Source of the DNA: JAZNQN01 sp045590195
Lineage (GTDB): Bacteria; Bacillota; Clostridia; UMGS1883; UMGS1540
Direction: 5' to 3'
Assembly: GCA_045590195.1 (NCBI GenBank)
Contig: JAZNQN010000058.1
Span: 1-57,803 of the forward strand
Length of the DNA stretch: 57,803 bases
Position 1 is the stretch's first letter, and every line of letters starts with the position of its first letter. This document shows, in pieces, positions 51,293 through 57,803 of the stretch. The notes below the pieces were generated by a model. It did not search any database and was not told where the DNA came from. It worked only from the letters and a program-made list of their open reading frames with translations. A program made the position numbers and the translations under genes.

Positions 51293-53215
51293 TTAGCTAA
51301 TTTTTGTTCCGTTTGGCATATCTTTATCGATGATTAAAACTGCTAAATCTTTTTTAGATGATGCCGCAAGTACCATACCTTCTGACAAAATGCCACGAAG
51401 TTTAACCGGCTTTAAGTTTGTAATTACAGGAACCTTTTTGCCCTTAAATTCTTCGGGGGAATAAACCTTTGCAATTCCCGATACAACCTGAATTACTTTG
51501 TCGCCGATATCAATTTTTGAAACTAAAAGCTTGTCGCTTCCTTCTGCTTTTTCACATTCCAAAACTTCGCCAACGCGAATTTCAAGCTTTGCAAAATCGT
51601 CAATTGAAATGTAGCTTTCTTCGGAAACTTCTTCTTTTTTCGCCTCTTCAGCTTTTTTGTTAAGCTCTTCAAAGAATTTAGCTTCGTCAATTCTCTGGAA
51701 AAGCGGTGTAGCTTCGCCAACCTCAGTTTCTGCTTTGTATGCGCCAAATGATGCAAGGCTTTCAAAAGTATCATCGGAAGAATTTATCTGCGCAAGAATG
51801 CTTTTTGCAGTTTCAGGCATTAAAGGCTTAAGCATAACTGCAATAAATCTTATGCTTTCAATAAGGTTATAAAGTACTGTTCCAAGTCTTGCCTTGTCCG
51901 CTTCGTTTTTAGCCAAAACCCATGGAGCAGTTTCATCGATATATTTGTTTGAGCGCTTTGCAAGAGAAATAACTGTGTCAGCTGCATCTGCAAGGCGGTA
52001 TTCGTTCATTTTCGCCTTATAATCTTCAAATGTTTTAATTGCAAAACCTGAAAGCTCACTATCTAAAGCATCAGGTGTGTTTGCCGGCTGAACTGTGCCG
52101 CCAAAATACTTTTTAACCATTGCAACAGTTCTGTTTACAAGGTTGCCCAAATTGTTTGCAAGGTCAGAATTGTATCTTGCAATAATGTTTTCGTAGGAAA
52201 TTGTTCCGTCCTGTGCATAAGGCATTTCGCTTAAAAGATAATATCTTATTGCGTCAACGCCAAACTGCGATGCAAGGTCATCAGCATATAAAACGTTGCC
52301 GCGTGATTTACTCATTTTGTCCATACCCGACAAAAGCCATGGATGACCGAAAACCTGTTTCGGAAGTGGCTCGCCAAGTGCCATAAGCATAATTGGCCAG
52401 TAAATTGTATGGAAACGGAGAATATCTTTACCGATAATGTGAACATCACATGGCCAGTATTTTTTGTAATTTTCGCCACTGCCGTCAGGGGAGTAGCCAA
52501 GAGCGGTAATGTAGTTTGAAAGTGCGTCAATCCAAACATAAATTACGTGTTTATCGTCAAAATCAACGGGAACGCCCCAATTAAACGATGTTCTCGAAAC
52601 ACAAAGGTCCTGAAGGCCGGGCTTTAAGAAGTTGTTAACCATTTCTTTTTTGCGGCTTTCGGGCATAATAAATTCGGGGTTTTCTTCAATATGTTTCATC
52701 AGGCGGTCCTGATATTTGCTCATTTTGAAAAAGTAAGCTTCTTCTTTTGTTTTTTTAACAGGACGACCACAGTCAGGGCAGCAACCGTCAACCAGCTGTG
52801 TTTCGGTAAAAAAGCTTTCACATGGAACGCAGTAAAGGCCTTCGTATTCGCCTTTGTAAATATCGCCTTGTTCATAAAGCTTTTTGAAAATTTTCTTAAC
52901 AGCTTCAACGTGATAATCATCGGTTGTTCTTATAAAGTGATTGTAATCGGCGCCCATAAGGTCCCAGATGTTTTTTATTTCGCCTGCAACGCCGTCAACA
53001 TATTTTTGTGGAGTAATGCCTTCTGCTTCGGCAATTTCCTGAATTTTCTGGCCGTGTTCGTCAGTTCCTGTAAGGAAGAACACATCAAATCCCATCATTT
53101 TTTTAAATCTTGCAATTGCATCTGTTAAAACAACCTCGTAAGTGTTTCCGATATGTGGCTTTCTTGAAGTATAAGCAATTGCGGTGGTTATATAAAATTT
53201 TTCTTTTTCGCTCAT
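51293..53215 (-). CDS. metG: Methionyl-tRNA synthetase with C-terminal tRNA-binding domain
   Basis: 640 residues. Class I signature HIGN at 21-24 (TSRKPHIGNTYE) and KMSKSRGN near residue 300; a zinc knuckle region CVPCESFF then GCCPDCGRPV; anticodon-binding helices; after a charged linker the C-terminal OB fold (DFAKLEIRVGEVLECEKAEG, VSGIAKVYSPEEFKGKKVPV), which dimerises the enzyme and aids tRNA binding. The ATG follows CGAGGTAG. It has its own promoter and terminator. No T-box leader is seen. Confidence 0.97.
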   Translation of the reverse strand: MSEKEKFYITTAIAYTSRKPHIGNTYEVVLTDAIARFKKMMGFDVFFLTGTDEHGQKIQEIAEAEGITPQKYVDGVAGEIKNIWDLMGADYNHFIRTTDDYHVEAVKKIFKKLYEQGDIYKGEYEGLYCVPCESFFTETQLVDGCCPDCGRPVKKTKEEAYFFKMSKYQDRLMKHIEENPEFIMPESRKKEMVNNFLKPGLQDLCVSRTSFNWGVPVDFDDKHVIYVWIDALSNYITALGYSPDGSGENYKKYWPCDVHIIGKDILRFHTIYWPIMLMALGEPLPKQVFGHPWLLSGMDKMSKSRGNVLYADDLASQFGVDAIRYYLLSEMPYAQDGTISYENIIARYNSDLANNLGNLVNRTVAMVKKYFGGTVQPANTPDALDSELSGFAIKTFEDYKAKMNEYRLADAADTVISLAKRSNKYIDETAPWVLAKNEADKARLGTVLYNLIESIRFIAVMLKPLMPETAKSILAQINSSDDTFESLASFGAYKAETEVGEATPLFQRIDEAKFFEELNKKAEEAKKEEVSEESYISIDDFAKLEIRVGEVLECEKAEGSDKLLVSKIDIGDKVIQVVSGIAKVYSPEEFKGKKVPVITNLKPVKLRGILSEGMVLAASSKKDLAVLIIDKDMPNGTKIS

Positions 53216-53246
53216 AAAACTACCTCGTTTCTGACATTATTTTACT

Positions 53247-53275
53247 ATTTTATCACTTTTATAATAAATATTCAA
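53247..53275 (-). promoter_or_regulatory. metG promoter
   Basis: Minus strand TTGAAT (53275-53270), 17-base spacer, TAAAAT (53252-53247), about 31 bases before the ATG. The short leader excludes a T-box. Confidence 0.72.
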
Positions 53276-53276
53276 G

Positions 53277-54623
53277 CTATATTTTAATATTTACCCATTT
53301 TCCTGATTTAAATCTTAGCGATGCAAGGGTAAATCTTGTTGCCTGGTCGGCAACAACGCCAAGCCATATACCAAATATACCCATATTAAAAATATATCCG
53401 AAAAGATATGAAAAGCCTGACCTTACCAAAGTTGTACTGATTGATGCAACTGCCGCGGTAAACTTCGTGTCGCCTGCGCCGCGAAGGCACCCCATGTAAG
53501 TTATCTGCCTTACCTGGAAAATAACAGTTATAATAATTGCATAAACCAAAGTTTTGCCAATTTCAACAATTTCCACCTCGTCGAAAAACAGCGTCATTAT
53601 AAATTCGGAACTGAGAGCATAGAAAATTGCCATTGCAATTGTTATTATAAGGCCAACTCTCTGGCAACCTCGGCCGTATTCTTTGGCTGTTTCGGGGTCT
53701 TGCTGGCCAAGGCTTCTGCCAACAAGAGCAACTGCGGCCGCCTGCATACCGTCGCCAAAAGCAAATGAAAGGCTTAAAATGTTCATTGCAACCTGATGAG
53801 CCGCCATAGCATAAGTGCCTTGAGCTGCCGCCATTAAAGCCGTTGCCATAAAGCCAACGCGTAGGAGAATTTGTTCAAAGAAAACGCTGTAACCAACGTT
53901 GAAAATACTTTTTACATATTCAAACGAAGGCTTTATTTTTTCCTTAATAATGTACGGAATATTTATAAAGCAGGAAGGCTTTGAAATTGAAATTATGCTC
54001 ATTACCGATGAAACAACCGTACCCAGAACAGTTGCAAGGGCCGCACCTGTAATTCCAAGCCTTGGAAAACCGAATTTTCCGCCGATAAGTAAGTAGTTGA
54101 AAATAACATTAACAGTATTCGAAGTAATGTTTGTACGCATTGTAATTTTTGTATTGCCTGCGCCGCGCTGAGCAGAGTTTATACAAATCTGAATGCAGTT
54201 GAAAATCATACCGCCCATAATTATTCTGAAATATGTAACCGCCATGGAGTGTGTGTCGGGTGTTGCGCCACACCATATCAGAATTTGTGGAGCAAATAAA
54301 ACGAAAACAACGCTTAATACTGCGGCAAGAATAATAACAAGGGAAAGGGTGGTAAGCAAAATTCCGTTTGCTGATTTTTTGTCGTTTTGTCCAAGGCGCC
54401 TTGCAACAAGAGCAGAAACCGCAACGCTAAGTGCCATAAATATGGAAAGCCCTAAAAATTTGGGCTGAGTTGTAAGGCCAACGGCGGCAACCGCTTCAGG
54501 ACCCATAGAGCTTACCATAAACGAGTCAACAAGGCCTGCAAAACAAACGAAAAACGATTCCAGCATAGATGGAATTGCCATAGTTAATATAGTAGAAAAA
54601 GTTCCTTTTTTAAACCCTTTCAT
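53277..54623 (-). CDS. MATE-family efflux transporter
   Basis: 448 residues with about twelve membrane helices in two six-helix halves. Typical stretches: GTFSTILTMAIPSMLESFFV at the start, GLTTQPKFLGLSIFMALSVA, NSAQRGAGNTKITMRTNI and, in the second half, YMGCLRGAGDTKFTAAVASI, the repeated RGAGDTK motif of MATE/NorM proteins. It should export drugs or metabolites with Na+ or H+. AAAGAGATGACA lies before the ATG. The HIRAN-like gene ends 16 bases upstream, so both may share a transcript. Confidence 0.94.
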   Translation of the reverse strand: MKGFKKGTFSTILTMAIPSMLESFFVCFAGLVDSFMVSSMGPEAVAAVGLTTQPKFLGLSIFMALSVAVSALVARRLGQNDKKSANGILLTTLSLVIILAAVLSVVFVLFAPQILIWCGATPDTHSMAVTYFRIIMGGMIFNCIQICINSAQRGAGNTKITMRTNITSNTVNVIFNYLLIGGKFGFPRLGITGAALATVLGTVVSSVMSIISISKPSCFINIPYIIKEKIKPSFEYVKSIFNVGYSVFFEQILLRVGFMATALMAAAQGTYAMAAHQVAMNILSLSFAFGDGMQAAAVALVGRSLGQQDPETAKEYGRGCQRVGLIITIAMAIFYALSSEFIMTLFFDEVEIVEIGKTLVYAIIITVIFQVRQITYMGCLRGAGDTKFTAAVASISTTLVRSGFSYLFGYIFNMGIFGIWLGVVADQATRFTLASLRFKSGKWVNIKI

Positions 54624-54639
54624 TAAATGTCATCTCTTT

Positions 54640-54930
54640 TCACAAAATTTTTCCAATTATAGTGTTTTCTTTAATAAACATAATGCAGCAATATGTATTG
54701 TCGCCAATAATATTATAAATTTCATCAGCACTTTTCGTACCCTCGGCAACAGTGTGAGGGCTGTTGGCAACATAGCCAACTATGCCAAGCCCCGGCAGAG
54801 AAACAGAAATTGCCTTGCTGTCAAACATATTATCGGTATCTTTTAAAAGTTTTGCAACCTGACCAACTTTTATGGGCGACGTACCATATTTATAAAATGT
54901 ACCTGTAATGGTAACAAAAATTTCTTCCAA
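54640..54930 (-). CDS. Small HIRAN-like domain protein
   Basis: About 96 residues consisting only of a HIRAN-like fold: VTITGTFYKYG, KVGQVAKLLKDTDNMFDSKA, ISVSLPGLGIVGYVANS, the pattern of a beta barrel that binds 3' DNA ends in helicases such as HLTF. Free-standing forms exist in Firmicutes with no assigned role. The start is uncertain: I favour the TTG at 54930 with GGTGA five bases ahead; ATG codons at 54948 and 54975 lack ribosome sites. It is followed by the MATE gene. The 280 bases between it and the divergent SLH gene are very AT-rich, and I could not fix promoters there. Confidence 0.65.
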   Translation of the reverse strand: MEEIFVTITGTFYKYGTSPIKVGQVAKLLKDTDNMFDSKAISVSLPGLGIVGYVANSPHTVAEGTKSADEIYNIIGDNTYCCIMFIKENTIIGKIL

Positions 54931-55210
54931 AATAATCACCGAAGTCATTTTATCATATTTTAATACTAAATTCAATATAAAATTAAATTTAAAACATAAA
55001 TTGCGAGAACAAAAAAACTGTAATTTTTTTAAAAATAGAAGAAAATATCAGTTGAAAATACATATATTTATGAGTTAAAATAGTATCAGAAGTTTCCAAC
55101 TAAATTATATCATATTTGTTTTGTTATATTTTTTGTCAGTTTTTTTATACTAAATAACATTAAATTTATGATAAAATTTTGAAAAGAGTATTTTTTCAGG
55201 AGGTTTTTGT

Positions 55211-57013
55211 ATGCGAAAAACAACAAGAGAAAAAGCCGGAATAGGTGCAATAAAATGTATTGCCTTATTTTGTGCTGTTTGTATCATTGCCACAATGCTT
55301 TCGTGCGCTGTGTTTGCAGAAAGCGATGTTACTGTAACGGTTTCAGATGTTACAAACGATATTATTACAATAAGCGGAAGTGCTCCGGTGGACACAATGA
55401 TATCCATTAAAATTTTAAAGCCGGGAGTATCCCTAAGCAGCACAATTTCAAATGCAACTGATGCAGATGATTTTCAGTTTTTAGATGTTGTGTTCAGTAA
55501 AGGCGGAAAGTTTTCCCGCAGTATCAAAATGGATACAGGAGTAGCACCAAATAAAAATGAAGGTGCATTTACCATAGTGGTAAGCATAAATGGAAAACGC
55601 GTTTACTACAACGATAACTTTTTGTTCTATTCAAATGAAACAAAACTCAATTTTGTAGAAAGCCTTAAAAGCGACAGTAAAGCACAGCTTCTTGAAACAG
55701 AAGGCGGCGTTTCCAAACTTGAAAAAATATTTGAAACATATTCACTTTCAGGTCACGAGCTTTATGGCGAATCTTCGATAGAAGATCTTGCCGAAGTAAT
55801 TTGTGCACAGGAAAGCAGAATAAATATAGCAGAGCCTTCAGATGTAGATGCATTTTTATTGAAAGCACTTGTGCTTTCAGCATTTGACAGTAGCAGCAGT
55901 AAGCTTTTTGCAAATAGCGAAATCAAATATGCTGATGTATGGGCTAAAAATGGCGATGCGGTTGACGCGCTCTATTCAGATAAATTTGTAAATGATTTAA
56001 GTGACGATGGCAAAAGTGCCGTTGCCGCTTTCATGCTCAGCACCGACTATAGTGGAGCACAGTTTGAAGATATATTTAAAACCTTTGAAGAAAGCATATA
56101 TTATCATCTTATAAAAAGTAATAACGCAATGGGAACAGGGCATATTGAAAAACTTCTTCTTACTGATTATAAAACTGTATACGAAAACGCAGGCTTTAAG
56201 CTTGAGCTAATTGAAAATATTACAAACAACAAAGAAAAAACAACAAAACTTAATAATCTGCTTGAAAGTTCTGCTGAAACTTTACAGACGCTAGCTACAG
56301 ATTTTAATACAATAATGGCGGCAGAATATGTAGAAGGAGGCTCAACTGGTGGAAACAGCGGTGGCGGAGGTTCATCTTCCGGTGGTCCTTCATCATCTGC
56401 GGGTGCACCTGCAGGTGGCGGCGGAGGCGGCTTTACCGGCGGAACAGAAGCGCCAAAGCCTACCGAATCTCCCGTAGCGGCTCATCCTTTTAAGGATATG
56501 GAAAGTGCTGCATGGGCAAGAGAGGCAGTTGAATACCTTTATAAAGAAGGAATTGTAAATGGCAGAAGCGAAACGGAGTTTGTGCCAAGTGCAACAGTTA
56601 CACGTGCAGAGCTTGTAAAAATGATTTGTCAGGCTATGAAAATTGAAGAAACAACCACCCAAATTACTTTCTCTGATGTGGTTGGCAGTGAATGGTTTGC
56701 ACCATTTGCAAACCGTGCGCTGGCGGCAGGAATTGTAAAAGGTGACGGTGGTGCATTTTATGGAAACCGCGAAATAACAAGAGAAGATGCTGCTGTTATA
56801 ATTTTCAGAGCACTGGGGCTTGAAAATAAAGGAGAAGTTAATTTTTCCGATAAAGATGCAGTTTCTGATTATGCTAAGGAAGCAATAGCTTCAATGGTTA
56901 GTGCCGGCATTATAAACGGAATGGGCGACGGAACATTTGCTCCAAAAGCAACCCTTACCCGCGCTCAGGCGGCACAGCTTATTTATAACGCTATAAAAGG
57001 AGGTACAAATTAA
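55211..57013 (+). CDS. Surface protein with three C-terminal SLH repeats
   Basis: 600 residues. Signal peptide or anchor about 1-36 (IALFCAVCIIATMLSCAVFA, cut near VFA-ESD). Residues 38-130 form a beta domain (VTVTVSDVTNDIITISGSAP); 130-370 are mainly helical with no family recognised; 378-412 is a Gly/Ser-rich flexible stretch; three SLH repeats follow from about 423 (HPFKDMESAAWAREAVEYLY, FSDVVGSEWFAPFANRALAA, FSDKDAVSDYAKEAIASMVS), which bind pyruvylated wall polymers. AGGAGG precedes the ATG. Its stop overlaps the next SLH gene by one base. Function is structural or unknown. Confidence 0.9.
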   Translation: MRKTTREKAGIGAIKCIALFCAVCIIATMLSCAVFAESDVTVTVSDVTNDIITISGSAPVDTMISIKILKPGVSLSSTISNATDADDFQFLDVVFSKGGKFSRSIKMDTGVAPNKNEGAFTIVVSINGKRVYYNDNFLFYSNETKLNFVESLKSDSKAQLLETEGGVSKLEKIFETYSLSGHELYGESSIEDLAEVICAQESRINIAEPSDVDAFLLKALVLSAFDSSSSKLFANSEIKYADVWAKNGDAVDALYSDKFVNDLSDDGKSAVAAFMLSTDYSGAQFEDIFKTFEESIYYHLIKSNNAMGTGHIEKLLLTDYKTVYENAGFKLELIENITNNKEKTTKLNNLLESSAETLQTLATDFNTIMAAEYVEGGSTGGNSGGGGSSSGGPSSSAGAPAGGGGGGFTGGTEAPKPTESPVAAHPFKDMESAAWAREAVEYLYKEGIVNGRSETEFVPSATVTRAELVKMICQAMKIEETTTQITFSDVVGSEWFAPFANRALAAGIVKGDGGAFYGNREITREDAAVIIFRALGLENKGEVNFSDKDAVSDYAKEAIASMVSAGIINGMGDGTFAPKATLTRAQAAQLIYNAIKGGTN

Positions 57014-57803
57014 TGAAAAAAACATTAGCTTTTATACTTGCGCTTACACTAATGCTTTCTTTGGCATTTGTACCTGTAGGTGCGGCAGAAGAATTTGAAG
57101 GCGATTTAAACTTTATTAAAGCTTTCGGTTTTACTCCGGCAGATAAAGAGGTTTATGCAGATACTGCCATTACCAGAATTGAGCTTGCAGAAATTTTTTA
57201 TAATATTATTTTTCCTGATAATAATAAATCAAATGAATACTACGGCGAAAAAGATTTTCCTGATGTTCCACTGGAGAAAAAACACATTGCTGCAACAGTT
57301 TATGGTATGGGCGTAATGCGCGGATATTCCGACGATGTTTTTGCACCAAACGACGCTGTTACATTTACTCAGGCAGTAAAAGCTGTGGTAAGCTTTTTAG
57401 GGTACGACCTTCAGGCACAAAACCTTGGCGGATACCCATCGGGTTACCTTGCACAGGCTACACGCCTTCAGATTATGCCTGGTGTAAACATACCCGGCGA
57501 TGCAGTGGCAACTTATGGAGGTATTGCAGCACTTTTCAAAAAAGCACTGAGTGCAGATATTGCTGTATGGAACAGAACAGGCGTAGACGGAACTGCTGTT
57601 TTAGATGTTCAGGAAAATGTAAATTACCTTAAATATTACAGAGGTATCAGTATTTTAAGAGGAACTGTTACAAGTAACTACCTTACTGATATTTACGGAG
57701 GCGAAGCCAAAAACTTTTTTGGTGTGTGCATAAATGATTTCCCAATGGAAATTGAAAAAGGTGCCAAAGGAATACAAGATTTGCTTGGATACGATGTTCA
57801 TGT
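57013..57803 (+). CDS. SLH-domain exported protein, N-terminal part (3' end outside window)
   Basis: 263 residues up to the window end, frame open. Signal peptide 1-25 (KKTLAFILALTLMLSLAFVP, cut near VGA-AEE). The mature part starts at once with SLH-type repeats (ITRIELAEIFYNII, DFPDVPLEKKHIAATVYGMG and VMRGYSDDVFAPNDAVTFTQ), so the anchor is N-terminal here, unlike its upstream neighbour. The later part (DVQENVNYLKYYRGISILRG) is not recognised. It overlaps the previous stop (TAATG) and has AAAAGGAGG ahead, so the two are co-translated. Confidence 0.88.
   Translation, partial: MKKTLAFILALTLMLSLAFVPVGAAEEFEGDLNFIKAFGFTPADKEVYADTAITRIELAEIFYNIIFPDNNKSNEYYGEKDFPDVPLEKKHIAATVYGMGVMRGYSDDVFAPNDAVTFTQAVKAVVSFLGYDLQAQNLGGYPSGYLAQATRLQIMPGVNIPGDAVATYGGIAALFKKALSADIAVWNRTGVDGTAVLDVQENVNYLKYYRGISILRGTVTSNYLTDIYGGEAKNFFGVCINDFPMEIEKGAKGIQDLLGYDVH

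Noticed and set aside
53216..53276. T-box leader upstream of metG
   Set aside because: Only about 60 bases separate metG from the MATE gene and a promoter sits 31 bases before the ATG, leaving no room for a T-box.
1..57803. tRNA, rRNA, CRISPR array, prophage or toxin-antitoxin pair
   Set aside because: No clover-leaf, no rRNA-like conserved stretch, no regularly spaced repeats and no phage structural genes were seen on either strand.

Overview
The window reads as chromosomal DNA of a moderately AT-rich anaerobic Firmicute, most likely an uncultured Clostridia member. Supporting signs are ECF-type vitamin S components under riboswitches, HPr kinase, RapZ/YvcK/WhiA, DnaD plus a DnaC-like loader, a long PPi-dependent phosphofructokinase, S-layer-homology (SLH) proteins, and strong AGGAGG-type ribosome binding sites with TTG and GTG starts. 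No rRNA, tRNA, CRISPR, prophage or transposase is visible.

Layout. (1) 1-10671: late de novo purine operon, purF(3' end)-purM-purN-IMP cyclohydrolase-AICAR transformylase-purD-purL-fhs. The usual bifunctional PurH is replaced by two genes, an archaeal-type PurO and a stand-alone transformylase; fhs supplies the formyl-folate. queH and an AlkD-like gene follow. (2) 11985-13519: two vitamin importers transcribed divergently, ribU behind an FMN riboswitch and thiT behind a TPP riboswitch, from back-to-back consensus promoters. (3) 13586-23124: a carbohydrate locus with a DUF4838 protein, a GH20-like protein, two Gfo/Idh/MocA-fold proteins, an EamA-type permease and two AraC regulators. (4) 23303-43841: one long co-directional run of housekeeping genes: dnaD, helicase loader, murD, three M42 peptidase paralogues (the third lacking the metal ligands), murA, walJ, rlmH, hprK, ROK kinase, murB, rapZ, yvcK, whiA, dnaE and two flavoproteins. 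(5) 43631-44836: the 3' end of the last flavoprotein gene is present twice, on either side of an AT-rich orphan gene, with almost only silent differences between copies. (6) 44843-48429: a cobalamin riboswitch leads to two exported proteins: an SLH-anchored protein with a transcobalamin-like (DUF4430) domain plus an alpha/alpha helical domain, and a smaller membrane-anchored DUF4430 protein. I read this as a cell-surface vitamin B12 capture system that resembles intrinsic factor in design; it is the most interesting system here. (7) 48476-54930, minus strand: PPi-PFK, TatD nuclease, MetG, MATE exporter and a small HIRAN-like protein, with a palindromic or structured element between metG and tatD. 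(8) 55211-57803: two overlapping SLH surface-protein genes, the second cut by the window end.

How the parts fit: purine synthesis uses formate and folate through fhs; riboflavin, thiamine and probably cobalamin are scavenged rather than made, each under its own riboswitch; the envelope carries an SLH-anchored layer used in part for cofactor capture; the long central run couples replication, wall synthesis and carbon signalling. All functional statements are read from sequence motifs and family knowledge; no search was run.
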